Shown: positions 15,760 through 25,058 of the stretch, one piece after another
Position numbering within the stretch: position 1 is the first letter of the stretch
Layout of the letters: each line of letters begins with the position of its first letter
Source: Actinoplanes lutulentus
Lineage (GTDB): Bacteria > Actinomycetota > Actinomycetes > Mycobacteriales > Micromonosporaceae
Length of the DNA stretch: 64,000 bases
Reading direction: 5' to 3'
Assembly: GCF_003259845.1 (NCBI RefSeq)
Contig: NZ_QLMJ01000009.1
Coordinates: 1 to 64,000 of the forward strand
Notes under the pieces: model-generated
The model's database searches: none
What the model saw: the letters and a program-made list of their open reading frames with translations, nothing else
What the model was told of the DNA's origin: nothing
Position numbers and translations under genes: made by a program

Positions 15760-18700
15760 TCAGGTCGGCGGTGGCTCGATGTCGCATTCGAGTCGTTCGC
15801 CGGCCCTGGCCGCGGTGAGCTCCGGGTGCGGAGGAGCGAGCGCCTGGCCCAACTCCTCCAGTGATGTGCTGAGCAACTGGTCAGCCTCGGTGGTCGCCCC
15901 GGCCGAGCGTAGGTCGTGGGAGAGGTTCACCGCCCGGGCGATCAGGTACGGATGCCGGGCGCCGCCGCGCACCTCGTGCGGGCCACCGGAGACCCTGCGG
16001 CTGCGGTCCAGCACGTCCGTGGAGAGCGACACGGCCTCAGCCGTGTCGCCGCGCAGGGCGTGATCAGTCGCCAGCGAGGTACCGGCGCAGAGGGTGTACG
16101 GGTGGTCCGCTCCCAGCGTCGCGGTCAGCTGCTCGTAGGCCTCGGCGTCGATCTCCGCCGCGAAATCGTGCTCCCCGGCCGCGCGCCGCGCGATCGCTTC
16201 GTTGACGAGTGCGCTGAGGGTGAGCGGATGCCGGTCGCCGAAGTACTCCCGGTAGCGGGTTACCGCCTCTCTGAGGTGTTGCAGCGCGCCGGCGATGTCG
16301 CCGCTCTGGCGCAGCAGGTTTCCGTAACTCGTCAGCGCGGCGACGGTGTACTCGTGGTGGGGGCCGAACCGGGCGAGCGTCTGATCCAGGTTCTCGCTCA
16401 GCACGGCGGCCGCGTCCTGGAGCCGTCCGGCTTTGCGGAGCAGGATTCCGTACGTCCGGCCGGACAACAGCACGAGGCGGTGGCCACTGCTGCGTTCGTT
16501 GAGCAGCGCCTCGCGCCAACCCTCGACCACTGCGATCCCGGCCTGGTACGCGCCCAGCCCGTAGTAGTCACGGGCGATGTTCATGTAGGCCTCGAGGGCG
16601 CCGAAGCTGGTGGTGAGCGCACTGCCGGCCTCACGGCCCGGGCTCTCCTGCCCGGTGGCCTCCCAATAGTTCAGCGTGTCCTGGTCGAGGTCGGCCGCCG
16701 CGGCGAAATCGCCGACCATGCGGTAGGCGACGGCTAGGTTCGACTGGGCGTTAAGGATGTAGGGCGCGGGATGATGGAACACCTCCCGATGCCGTTCCAG
16801 CGATTCCCGCGAGAACGACAGCGAAACCGCGTACTCGCCCCGGATGCGAAGAGCCTGGGCAATCTGGTTACCCATCACCAGGGTGGGCCGTGCGTTCTCG
16901 CCGAGGTGCCGGCGCATCAACTCGTACGTATCTGTGGTGATCTCGTCGGCCGGGTAGCTCTCGCCGAGCGCGCGCCTGGCGTTGGCGATGTGCGCCCGTC
17001 CGTTGAGGGTCAGCTCGCCGTGCGGTCCGAGTTTCGGGTCGTGGGTCTCCCTCTCCCAATGGGCGACGGCGTCCGTGGCGAGGCGATTGCTGTTCTCGTA
17101 GTCGCCCATGTTGTAGAGGTAGCGGACGTGGTCGAGGACCGTGGTGCGCGCGGCGATGCTCTCCGCGCTGATCATGGATGCGGGAAGAAGATGGGGCCCG
17201 ATCTCGCGGTGCAGGTCGAGGTCGGCGCGCGAGTCCCTCTCGTCCGGGTCGCCGGGGTTCGCGCTGGCCAGCAGGTTCTGCACGCTTCGCAGGATCTCGG
17301 CGGCTGTCGCATCGTCCATGACGTCACGGAGCACTGCCTGGACGAGCCGGTGGACCCGGAGGCGCTGAGCGTTGTCGACCTTGACCAGGCCGTACCGGGT
17401 GAGGTCACGAATCGCGATGTTGATTCTGATCGAGTTGCCGAGCAGGGTGCGCAGCGGCTCCACCACCATGGTGGACTGCCCGAATCGCAGCAGCGAGATC
17501 GGAACCGGCTCGCCTCCGAGGAAGGCGAACAGTTCCAGTAGTTGAGCGGTCGCCGGGGTCTTGGTACGCAAGCGGTCGATCGCCAGCGTGACGAACGCGA
17601 CGACCGAGTCGGGGTAACCCGCCGGCTTGCCCTCGGAGAGCAACTCGTTCTGGTGCCGCTTGAGCAACTCGATGTACTCGCTGACCGGCATCCGGGTGAG
17701 CAGGTACCACGACGCCGCCTGCTCCAGCGCCAGCGGAAGGTCACCGAGGCGGTCGGCGAGCCGATCGGCGTCGACGGTGCTGATGCTGTTGTCGGTGCGG
17801 CGGCGCAGCAGATCGATGCTCTCGTCGCGCTCGAAGACGTCGACCTCGATGTCGGTGCCGAACGCTGCCCACTCCTTGTTACGCGTGGTGACGACGACGT
17901 CCCCGCCGGTGGACGGCAGGTACTCGTCGATCGAGTCCGGGTCGTTGGCGTTGTCGTAGACCAGCAGCCACTTCATCGTCCCGGCGGCCAGCGTGTCGAG
18001 CACGAGCCGGGCGGTCTGCTGCGCGTTCTCACCGGGCCGGACGCCGAGCTGTCCGGCCAGCTGCTCCAGCGACGCGAGCACACCGGCAGTGGCGTCGGCG
18101 GGAATCCACCAGACCAGGTCGTAGTCGTCGAGGTGCCGGTACACGTACTCCAGGACCAGCTGGGTCTTGCCGACACCGCCCATGCCGTGCACGGACTGCG
18201 GCAGCACGGCCGCCTTGGACCCGGAGGCCAGCGTGGTGGCCAGCCGGTCGAGCAGCACCGTTCGGCCGGTGAAGTTGTGGTTCTGCAACGGCACACCACC
18301 CCGGATGGCCCGGGTACTGGAGACCCGTCGCCGCGGCTCGTCCGGGCCGGCCTCGTCGCGCTCGGCGAGTCGCAACGCGTCGTAGTCCGTCTCGGAGACG
18401 CCGAGGCCGCCCGCCACGTCGGTGGCCCACTGTCGCAGGGAGTTGCCGGTGCTGGTGCCGACCAGCCGGGCGAGCCGGATCACGAACCGGAGCAGGGGCG
18501 GCACGCCGCCGTCCGGGACCGGCTGCTGTTCCATGACCCGGACGACCGCGTCCCAGTCACGCCAAATATTGAAATTCTGTAACTCCGGCACCTCGGACAG
18601 CTCGTCGAGGGCCTTGAAGACCGACGTGGTGCCGACCTCACCAAGCATCCGGCACAGGTCGAAGCGGTCCGGTCGGGACAGCAGCAACGGGCGACGCAGA

Positions 18701-18975
18701 TCGAGCGCGATTTCGGCGGCACGCAACGCGGCCGCCTCCGGATGATGGTCGGCGACGACCCGAGTGAAGATCACTGTCGCGCCGCTGAGCAGGTCAAAAG
18801 AATTGATCAAGGACAATAGATCGCGTCGCGGATCAGGGGAGCGTCGGGTCGGGAATTTTCGCCGGAGGAGGCTGGCGGAATGATCAACCGCACGATCTCG
18901 GGCGTCCCCGTCAGAAAGGGCGTTGACCTGTAACAACGCGTCGACCAATGCGTCGAGCGGCTTGATTTCCGGCAC
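15760..18975 (-). CDS. EAD2-like - NB-ARC NTPase - TPR protein (FxsT-like STAND protein)
   Basis: 1071 residues starting at GTG 18975. Residues 1-90 look like effector-associated domain 2 (LVDALLQVNALSD, then RRDLLSLINSFDLLSG), a helical adaptor found in predicted conflict systems. About 95-190 is a further helical region. The NB-ARC module has Walker A GMGGVGKT near residues 263-270, Walker B-like LLVYDNAND near 335-343, VVVTTRN and the GDLPLALEQAA motif. Residues 640-1060 are TPRs. The C-terminus ECDIEPPPT matches FxSxx-COOH system TPR (FxsT) proteins. No FxsA-like peptide or radical SAM FxsB gene is in the window, so assignment to that system is only by architecture. It converges on the other NB-ARC-TPR gene with a 187-nt gap. 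Confidence 0.82.
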   Translation of the reverse strand: MPEIKPLDALVDALLQVNALSDGDARDRAVDHSASLLRRKFPTRRSPDPRRDLLSLINSFDLLSGATVIFTRVVADHHPEAAALRAAEIALDLRRPLLLSRPDRFDLCRMLGEVGTTSVFKALDELSEVPELQNFNIWRDWDAVVRVMEQQPVPDGGVPPLLRFVIRLARLVGTSTGNSLRQWATDVAGGLGVSETDYDALRLAERDEAGPDEPRRRVSSTRAIRGGVPLQNHNFTGRTVLLDRLATTLASGSKAAVLPQSVHGMGGVGKTQLVLEYVYRHLDDYDLVWWIPADATAGVLASLEQLAGQLGVRPGENAQQTARLVLDTLAAGTMKWLLVYDNANDPDSIDEYLPSTGGDVVVTTRNKEWAAFGTDIEVDVFERDESIDLLRRRTDNSISTVDADRLADRLGDLPLALEQAASWYLLTRMPVSEYIELLKRHQNELLSEGKPAGYPDSVVAFVTLAIDRLRTKTPATAQLLELFAFLGGEPVPISLLRFGQSTMVVEPLRTLLGNSIRINIAIRDLTRYGLVKVDNAQRLRVHRLVQAVLRDVMDDATAAEILRSVQNLLASANPGDPDERDSRADLDLHREIGPHLLPASMISAESIAARTTVLDHVRYLYNMGDYENSNRLATDAVAHWERETHDPKLGPHGELTLNGRAHIANARRALGESYPADEITTDTYELMRRHLGENARPTLVMGNQIAQALRIRGEYAVSLSFSRESLERHREVFHHPAPYILNAQSNLAVAYRMVGDFAAAADLDQDTLNYWEATGQESPGREAGSALTTSFGALEAYMNIARDYYGLGAYQAGIAVVEGWREALLNERSSGHRLVLLSGRTYGILLRKAGRLQDAAAVLSENLDQTLARFGPHHEYTVAALTSYGNLLRQSGDIAGALQHLREAVTRYREYFGDRHPLTLSALVNEAIARRAAGEHDFAAEIDAEAYEQLTATLGADHPYTLCAGTSLATDHALRGDTAEAVSLSTDVLDRSRRVSGGPHEVRGGARHPYLIARAVNLSHDLRSAGATTEADQLLSTSLEELGQALAPPHPELTAARAGERLECDIEPPPT

Positions 18976-19139
18976 GGCTCATCAATCCTTGGATGCGATT
19001 TGATGTGTGCGCGCATGGTAACTGGATTCCAGCCGGGACAGATCCCCCGATCGTGGTTACGGCCCCCCGTAGACGAGTTTTCGGCAGGCCGGGATCACGG
19101 CCCCGGCGCGTGCTGTGTGGACGGCGGCGGCGCGGGAAC

Positions 19140-19145
19140 TACGGT
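19140..19145 (+). promoter_or_regulatory. -10 box of leaderless NERD-like gene
   Basis: TACGGT lies 6 nt upstream of ATG 19152. No ribosome binding site is visible. Confidence 0.45.
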
Positions 19146-19151
19146 GGTCCG

Positions 19152-19760
19152 ATGTCTACGAGATTGTCACCTGCGGAGTGGGCGCGGCGGCGCCGTGCCG
19201 ATCACGTCGACCGGAGGCTTGAGGTCGCCGGGGCGAGGGCGTTCGGGCGGCTGGGGCGGCTCGGCGACGACTGGCACATCGTCGACTGGTCGCAGACCGG
19301 GTTGTCGCGGCGGCACGACGAGAACGACCCGGTCCGTGCCCGGGCCGGGTTCCTGGCGATCGGGCCGGGCGGGGTCTACGCGGTCACCATCGCCGACCAG
19401 GGACTCTCCCGGGTCCTGATCGTCGGTGACGTGGTGCAGATCAACGGCAGGCGACTTCCGTACGTGGCCGAGGCCCGTCGCGCCGCCAGCCGGGCCGCCG
19501 CCGCGTTCGCCGCGGCGGCCGGTGTCGAGGTGCCGGTCACCCCGGTGCTCGCGTTCGCCGGCGTCGGCGCGATGAGCACTCACGGCCTGCCCACCACGTG
19601 CCTGGTCGCCACCGATCGTGAGCTGGACAAACTCCTGGTGGCCGGTGGCAGCCGGATCAACCCGGGTACGGCGGCCCGGCTCGCGCGGATCGCCCGGGAG
19701 CGTGCTGTCGACCAGGCGCCGGCCAACGGGCACGTTACGCCGTACCCTCGGCGGGGTTGA
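19152..19760 (+). CDS. NERD-like (nuclease-related) domain protein
   Basis: 202 residues, no signal peptide or membrane helix. Residues 30-150 show the order of elements of NERD domains: GDDWHIVDWSQTG, then FLAIGPGGVYAVTI, a short strand LIVGDVVQINGR, an Ala/Arg-rich helix and VPVTPVLAFAG. Classical NERD domains carry a catalytic Lys in the strand after IGPxGV (often IxxK); here that stretch reads VYAVTIADQG with no Lys, so nuclease activity is doubtful. NERD domains resemble restriction-enzyme-fold nucleases. The frame is open further upstream, but ATG 19152 with a leaderless TACGGT box fits best. It is divergent from the EAD2-like gene, separated by 176 nt. Confidence 0.55.
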   Translation: MSTRLSPAEWARRRRADHVDRRLEVAGARAFGRLGRLGDDWHIVDWSQTGLSRRHDENDPVRARAGFLAIGPGGVYAVTIADQGLSRVLIVGDVVQINGRRLPYVAEARRAASRAAAAFAAAAGVEVPVTPVLAFAGVGAMSTHGLPTTCLVATDRELDKLLVAGGSRINPGTAARLARIARERAVDQAPANGHVTPYPRRG

Positions 19761-19823
19761 TCTTTAAGGTTGTTTAAGGTTTGTCGCCCGTCCGATGGTG
19801 AACTCACGCTCGTAGATGCGGTC

Positions 19824-20495
19824 ATGAGACGCACCTACAGGCGGCCGGGCAGCGGCTTCAGCGGACGTAATCGCAAGATCGTGATCGGGCTCGTGGCGGC
19901 CGTGGTGGTCGGCGGCGGGCTTGCGGTGGGCACCGGGCTGAGCAGTGCCTCCACGTTCTGCGACGGGCTGGACGAGCAGATCCAGGTGACCCGGGACTTC
20001 ATGGCGGAGCAGCGGGCCAACCCGAACGCGCAGACCGAGGCGATCCTGGCGAACCGGCAGGCGGTGCTCGATCTGATCAACGTGCAGAAGGCGCAGGGCG
20101 GTTGCGGGGGAGCGGTCGAGGTGCCGGTGGCCCAGCCGACGACGGAGGCGCCCGTAGAGGAAGAGACCGAGGCGCCGGTCGAGGAAGAGACCGAGGCGCC
20201 CGCTGAGGAAGAAACCGAGGCTCCCGCTGAGGAAGGGGCCGCGGGCGGCGATGTCGTCTGTGCCGGCTCGACGGTCACGCTCTCCGGTGAGGCCGGCGCG
20301 CCCGCGGCGTCCAGCGGCACGTTCCCGATCGGCACCCGGCTGCGGGTGACCAACCTGGACAACAGCAAGAGCATCACGGTGACCGTGGCGTCCACGTCGG
20401 GCAGTTGCATCCTGCTCAACAACGCGGCCTTCGAAGAGGTCCGCGAGCCCGGCAAGTTCCTGATCCGGCGCGCCGTGATCGAACGGGTGGGCTGA
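19824..20495 (+). CDS. Membrane-anchored protein with acidic repeats and RlpA-like C-terminal domain
   Basis: 223 residues. An N-terminal basic stretch precedes one hydrophobic helix (about residues 17-39), so the rest should be outside the membrane. Residues 42-95 are helical with two Cys. About 100-140 holds an acidic low-complexity repeat based on EEETEAP, four near-copies. The last 80 residues resemble a double-psi barrel of the RlpA/expansin kind (GTFPIGTRLRVTNL, then SITVTVASTSGSC and LNNAAFEEVREPG), but the usual catalytic DRGP segment is absent, so it may bind rather than cleave peptidoglycan. Start ATG 19824 is inferred from the position of the basic N-terminus. The gene ends 5 nt before a convergent gene. 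Confidence 0.62.
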   Translation: MRRTYRRPGSGFSGRNRKIVIGLVAAVVVGGGLAVGTGLSSASTFCDGLDEQIQVTRDFMAEQRANPNAQTEAILANRQAVLDLINVQKAQGGCGGAVEVPVAQPTTEAPVEEETEAPVEEETEAPAEEETEAPAEEGAAGGDVVCAGSTVTLSGEAGAPAASSGTFPIGTRLRVTNLDNSKSITVTVASTSGSCILLNNAAFEEVREPGKFLIRRAVIERVG

Positions 20496-20500
20496 CCCCG

Positions 20501-21682
20501 TCAGTTCGCGTCGGTGAGCGCGTCGAGGACGAAGGCCTGGTCCTCGGCGCGCAGCAGCAGGAACGTCGGGACGGTACGCGTGCCGTCCGCGCGGAAGCTG
20601 ACCTCTCCGGACACGACAGTGGTGTCGGTGGTGGTCAGCGCCTGCCGGATCGCCGAGGGCTCGCTGCTCCCGGCGCGCCGGATCGCGTCGACGGCCACCT
20701 GCACGGCGTCGTACGCCTCGACCGTCGACGGCCCCGGACTCGTACCGAAGGCCGCCTTGTACCGGGCCGACCATTCCTTGAGAGTGGGCATCAGCTCGGG
20801 GAACAGCAGGGCGGTGCCGTAAACGCCGGTGCTCTGGGCCGTGGTCAGGTCGTTGAGCAGCGGGCCGTCGGTGGCGCCGTCGCCGACCACGATCCGGCCG
20901 CGGAAACCCTGGGCGCGCAGGTCCTTGATCAGCTGGTTCGCCTCGGCGTAGTAACCGGTGAAGTAGACAGTGTCGGCCTTGCCGCTGATCACGGTCTGCG
21001 CGATGCGCTCGTAGTCGGGCGCGCCCTGGCTGAGCTTGATCTCGTCGGTGATGGTCAGCGTCTTGGTGCGCTTCGCCTCGGCGACCGAGGAGTCGGCCAG
21101 GGTCAGCGAGAAACTGGTGCCGTCGTGCACCACGGCCAGCCGGCTGCCGCCGAGGCGATGGATGCGATCGACGGCGAAGACGGCCTCGGCGCCCACGGTC
21201 CCGCAGATGAGGAAGACGCTGTCGTACCCGGGTTCGGTGAGGTCCGTCGAGTTGGCCTGGGCGATGACCATCGGGATGCCGGCGTCCCGGAAGATCCGCA
21301 GGGTGGGTACGACGGCACTGCTGCAGTACCCGCCGACCGACACCGCGATGCCGTCCTTGACGATGTCCTGGGCGGCGCTCACCGCGGTACCCGGGTCGCA
21401 GGCGTCGTCAGCGGTGACCAGCTCGATCTGCTTGCCGAGCACTCCGCCGGCCGCGTTCAGCTCGTCCACCGCCAGCTGGGCGCCGTTGCGCATCGACTCG
21501 CCGGAGTGATTGCTGCGGCCGGTCAGGGGCAGCACGCTGCCCAGCCTGATCGTGGTGGCCGATGCCTCCGACGCGGCTTTTCCGGCCCGGTCCGAGGAAT
21601 CCTGGTCCGGCGATCCGCAGGCGGCCAGCACGGCCGAGACGAGCGCGGCGGTCGTCAGACCCAGCACGATCCGGCTCTGCAC
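20501..21682 (-). CDS. Branched-chain amino acid-type ABC transporter substrate-binding lipoprotein
   Basis: 393 residues. A lipoprotein signal with lipobox LAAC (Cys about residue 22) anchors it to the outer face of the membrane. The mature part is a type I periplasmic-binding fold of the Leu/Ile/Val-binding family: IRLGSVLPLTGRSNHSGESM, AVDELNAAGGVLGKQIEL, VGGYCSSAVVPTLRIF, then YFTGYYAEANQLIKDLRAQG. Such proteins deliver amino acids, amides or short organic acids to LivHMGF permeases. No permease or ATPase gene is adjacent, so it is an orphan here. It is divergent from the GGDEF-EAL gene, with 79 nt between starts. Confidence 0.86.
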   Translation of the reverse strand: MQSRIVLGLTTAALVSAVLAACGSPDQDSSDRAGKAASEASATTIRLGSVLPLTGRSNHSGESMRNGAQLAVDELNAAGGVLGKQIELVTADDACDPGTAVSAAQDIVKDGIAVSVGGYCSSAVVPTLRIFRDAGIPMVIAQANSTDLTEPGYDSVFLICGTVGAEAVFAVDRIHRLGGSRLAVVHDGTSFSLTLADSSVAEAKRTKTLTITDEIKLSQGAPDYERIAQTVISGKADTVYFTGYYAEANQLIKDLRAQGFRGRIVVGDGATDGPLLNDLTTAQSTGVYGTALLFPELMPTLKEWSARYKAAFGTSPGPSTVEAYDAVQVAVDAIRRAGSSEPSAIRQALTTTDTTVVSGEVSFRADGTRTVPTFLLLRAEDQAFVLDALTDAN

Positions 21683-21761
21683 CGAGGGACTCCGTTCGCG
21701 AGACTCGGACTTCTGTTCGGCGTTTGTGACCTGAGTCTGAGGTGTTTTCCCTTGACCAGAC

Positions 21762-23765
21762 GTGCGTAGCGCCGATCATTTCGATGTGACCCGGAGCAAC
21801 GGCCGACGCAGCGTCGTGATGACGGCATCGCTGGCTCTGGTGTTGCTCGCCCTCGGTGGGTACGTCATCCAGGGCATCGTGCACACCACGCGCGCGACCG
21901 ATCAGCAGCGTGAGGCGCTGGTGGTGGACATGCTGTTCACCGAGGCGCGGATCGCCGTCGCGATGCAGGAGGTCAATCTCCGGCACTATCAGGTCGAGCC
22001 GTCGGTCGCCGTCCAGCAGCGTTTCGCGCAGATCGCCGACACCACCAGCGAGGTGCTCTCCTCGGTCGCCGCCAAGGATGACGCCCGGACGCGCGCGGAC
22101 GCCGAGCGGTTGCTGCGCGCCCAGGCCCGGTACCGGGAGCTGGCCGAGCAGCTGATCACCATGGTCGCCGACAGCGATCCGGGCTTCGCCCAGCTCGATC
22201 GGCTCGAGGTCACCCCCGCGTTCTACTCGCTCCAGAACGACGTCGACGAGGTGTCACGGGCCTCTCATGAGTACGCGCAGGAGCAGGTGAGCGCGTTACG
22301 GCGTACCCAAGTGCAGTTGCTTGTCGGTACTTTGATCGGTTTCGGACTGGGCCTGGCGATGGTCGCGATGATCATGAGGTTGATCGTCGGACATCAGCGC
22401 CGCCTGGTCGATCAGGCGGTCGAGAGCCAGCACCGGGCCATGCACGATCCGTTGACCGGCCTGCCGAACCGCGAGCTGTTCTATCGCGAGCTGACCCACG
22501 CGCTGGCCGGCAAGAACAGCGTCGCCATCCTGGTCATCGACCTCGACGGCTTCAAGGCGGTCAACGACACGCTCGGCCACCAGGCCGGTGACCTGCTGCT
22601 GATCGAAGCCGGACGGCGGCTGACCGGTGGCGTCGGCGGCCGTGGGGTGGTGGCGCGGCTGGGCGGTGACGAGTTCGCCGTGCTGCTGACCCGGGCGAAC
22701 GGCCTGACCGCGGTCCGGGCCCTCGCCGAGCAGCTGGTCGCCGGGCTGCGGCGCGACTTCGTCCTGGACGGCCTGACCGCGGCGATCAGCGGTAGCCTCG
22801 GCATCGCGCTCGGCGAGCCGGGCGACGCCGGTGACGAGCTGTTCCGGCACGCTGACGCGGCCATGTACCGGGCCAAGAACAGCGGTGGCGGCGTCGCCGT
22901 CTACCAGCCCAGCATCGACACCGGTGAACCCGACCGGATGTCGCTCTTCGCCGACCTGCGCGGCCTGCTGGACGCCGGCGACCCGGACGGTCAGCTGCGA
23001 CTGCATTACCAGCCCCAGGTACGCCTCTCCGACGCCGAAGTCGTCGCGGTCGAGGCACTCGTGCGGTGGGAACACCCGGACCGCGGTCTGCTGATGCCGG
23101 CCGCGTTCCTGCCGTCCGCCGAGCGCGGGGGACTGGAGATCCCGCTCACCCATCACCTGATCGCGGTGGCCGTCCGGCAGGCCTCGTCCTGGATGGCCGC
23201 CGGCCGCCGCTGGCGGGTGTCGGTGAACGTCTCGCCCGGCGCGCTGAACGACGACGCGTTCGCCGACCGCGTCCTCGCCGCCATCGCGGCGGCCGGCCTG
23301 CCCGCTGAGCTGCTGCGCCTGGAACTGACCGAGACCAGCATCATGACCGACCCCGGCCGCGCCGTCCAGGCGCTGCGCGAGGTCAGCGCGCACGGCGTCA
23401 GCGTCTCGGTGGACGACTTCGGCACCGGGTTCAGCTCGCTGGTCCAGCTGCGCGACGTCCCGGCCGACGAACTCAAGATCGACCGCACTTTCGTACGGGA
23501 TCTGCGCGACGGCACGCCCGACGCGGTGATGGTGCGCAGCTCGATCGACCTCGGGCACAACCTCGGCCTGGAGGTCGTGGCCGAAGGCGTGGAGGACGTG
23601 GAGACGCTGGCCCGGCTGCGCGAGATGTCCTGCGATTTCGCCCAGGGTTATGCGCTGAGCCGACCGGTGCCGGCCGCGGACCTGCCGGCGGCGTGCGAGC
23701 AGGCGCGGGCGGTGGCCGCCGAGGTGATCCCGGACCGGCCGCTGTTGCCCAACTTCCAGGGTTGA
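21762..23765 (+). CDS. Membrane GGDEF-EAL cyclic-di-GMP turnover protein
   Basis: 667 residues. Two membrane helices (about 17-40 and 184-210) bracket an extracellular helical sensor region. GGDEF domain: DPLTGLPNRELFYREL, GGDEF at 301-305, SLGIALGE, AMYRAK; all catalytic elements are present. No RxxD inhibitory site is seen just upstream. EAL domain: VEALVRWEHP with E431, ELTETSIM, DDFGTGFSSL, DELKIDRTFV and AEGVED are intact, so both synthesis and breakdown of c-di-GMP are possible. The start is GTG 21762; GTG 21786 is an in-frame alternative. The xylanase gene follows after 223 nt. Confidence 0.88.
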   Translation: MRSADHFDVTRSNGRRSVVMTASLALVLLALGGYVIQGIVHTTRATDQQREALVVDMLFTEARIAVAMQEVNLRHYQVEPSVAVQQRFAQIADTTSEVLSSVAAKDDARTRADAERLLRAQARYRELAEQLITMVADSDPGFAQLDRLEVTPAFYSLQNDVDEVSRASHEYAQEQVSALRRTQVQLLVGTLIGFGLGLAMVAMIMRLIVGHQRRLVDQAVESQHRAMHDPLTGLPNRELFYRELTHALAGKNSVAILVIDLDGFKAVNDTLGHQAGDLLLIEAGRRLTGGVGGRGVVARLGGDEFAVLLTRANGLTAVRALAEQLVAGLRRDFVLDGLTAAISGSLGIALGEPGDAGDELFRHADAAMYRAKNSGGGVAVYQPSIDTGEPDRMSLFADLRGLLDAGDPDGQLRLHYQPQVRLSDAEVVAVEALVRWEHPDRGLLMPAAFLPSAERGGLEIPLTHHLIAVAVRQASSWMAAGRRWRVSVNVSPGALNDDAFADRVLAAIAAAGLPAELLRLELTETSIMTDPGRAVQALREVSAHGVSVSVDDFGTGFSSLVQLRDVPADELKIDRTFVRDLRDGTPDAVMVRSSIDLGHNLGLEVVAEGVEDVETLARLREMSCDFAQGYALSRPVPAADLPAACEQARAVAAEVIPDRPLLPNFQG

Positions 23766-23767
23766 GC

Positions 23768-23885
23768 TCCGAAAGTTTCGGAATCCGGCGGTTGTTTCGT
23801 TTCAGCTGGGCGTGGGCTTTGGGCGTACCCTTGCTGGGTCTTGGGTGTTTCGGTATTTCCGCAATGTTTCCGGAAGTTGTTGACA
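23768..23885 (+). promoter_or_regulatory. Xylanase upstream region with palindromic operator candidates and -35 box
   Basis: A 15-bp palindrome TCCGAAAGTTTCGGA (23768-23782) contains the CGAAA-N-TTTCG core reported upstream of actinomycete xylan genes. Related half-sites follow (GTTTCGG near 23849, TTTCCGGAA at 23867-23875). TTGACA at 23880-23885 with CACGAT 18 nt later is a possible promoter. A repressor binding the CGAAA palindrome is inferred. Confidence 0.5.
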
Positions 23886-23988
23886 GCGATGGTTCCGGCA
23901 GGCCACGATCCGCACTGACGGACTTCAATGGCCGTCATCCCCGGAGGGCTGTTCCCCGACAGCCCTTGTTTGAGGAGGAAGCCCTCAG

Positions 23989-25008
23989 ATGACCGCAGAT
24001 CTCGCACGCCCGAAAACCCCCAGAAGGGGCCGCGTCCGCCTGCTCGCGGGCGCGGCCTGTGCCGTGGCGATGGCCGTCTCCGCAGTCGCGGTGGCCGGCG
24101 TCGCGCACGCCGAAGCCGACCGGACCGTCAGCTCGAACACGACCGGAACCCACAACGGGTACTACTTCTCGTTCTGGAAGGACAGCGGCGACGCGAGCAT
24201 GACGCTGCTCGCCGACGGCCGGTACACCAGCAGGTGGAGCAACAGCACCAACAACTGGGTCGGCGGCAAGGGCTGGGCCACCGGCACCCGCCGGACGATC
24301 AGTTACTCGGGCAGCTACAACCCCAACGGCAACAGCTATCTGGCGCTGTACGGATGGACGCGCAGCCCGCTCATCGAGTACTACGTGGTGGAGAACTTCG
24401 GCACCTACAACCCGAGCAGCGGCGCCACCCGGATGGGCTCGGTCACCACCGACGGCAGCACGTACGACATCTACCGCAGTCAGCGGGTCAACCAGCCGTC
24501 GATCGACGGCATCCAGACGTTCTATCAGTTCTGGAGTGTGCGTCAGCAGAAGCGCAGCTCCGGCACGATCACCACGGCCAACCACTTCGACGCGTGGGCG
24601 CGGGCCGGGCTGAACCTCGGCACGAACCACAGCTACCAGGTGATGGCGACCGAGGGATATCAGAGCAGCGGCAGCTCGGACATCACCGTCCGGGAGGGCG
24701 GCGGCACGACACCCACCACCCCGACCAGCCCGCCGCCGACCGGCAGCAACTGCACGGCGACGCTGACGGCCGGGCAGCAGTGGAGTGACCGGTTCAACCT
24801 CAACGTCGCGGTCAGCGGCACCAGCAACTGGACCGTCACGCTGAACCTCAACGGCGGCCAGAGCCTGCAGAACAGCTGGAACGCCGCGGTCACCGGCACG
24901 ACCGGGGCGATCACCGCCAGGCCGAACGGCAACGGCAACAACTTCGGCGTGACGATCATGTCGAACGGCAACTGGACCTGGCCGACGGTGACCTGCCGAG
25001 CGAGCTGA
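23989..25008 (+). CDS. Secreted GH11 endo-1,4-beta-xylanase with CBM2
   Basis: 339 residues; hydrolyses internal beta-1,4 bonds of xylan outside the cell. A signal peptide with a twin-basic start and a long Ala/Val core ends near AHA (about 41). The GH11 beta-jelly-roll spans about 44-235, with nucleophile E130 in SPLIEYYVVE and acid/base E222 in MATEGYQSSGSS. A Thr/Pro linker (239-252) leads to a family 2 carbohydrate-binding module (254-339) with paired Cys near the two ends, expected to bind cellulose or xylan. GAGGAGG lies upstream of ATG 23989. The upstream palindrome suggests substrate-controlled expression. GGDEF-EAL genes lie on both sides. Confidence 0.95.
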   Translation: MTADLARPKTPRRGRVRLLAGAACAVAMAVSAVAVAGVAHAEADRTVSSNTTGTHNGYYFSFWKDSGDASMTLLADGRYTSRWSNSTNNWVGGKGWATGTRRTISYSGSYNPNGNSYLALYGWTRSPLIEYYVVENFGTYNPSSGATRMGSVTTDGSTYDIYRSQRVNQPSIDGIQTFYQFWSVRQQKRSSGTITTANHFDAWARAGLNLGTNHSYQVMATEGYQSSGSSDITVREGGGTTPTTPTSPPPTGSNCTATLTAGQQWSDRFNLNVAVSGTSNWTVTLNLNGGQSLQNSWNAAVTGTTGAITARPNGNGNNFGVTIMSNGNWTWPTVTCRAS

Positions 25009-25058
25009 TCGGCTGGTCTTGGCCTCAAGTTCGGTGCGGCCCGGCCGATGAGGTCCTG

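Noticed and set aside
11000..21000. FxSxx-COOH ribosomally made peptide cluster
   Set aside because: Two TPR proteins resemble FxsT, but no short peptide ending in F-x-S-x-x and no radical SAM enzyme were found.
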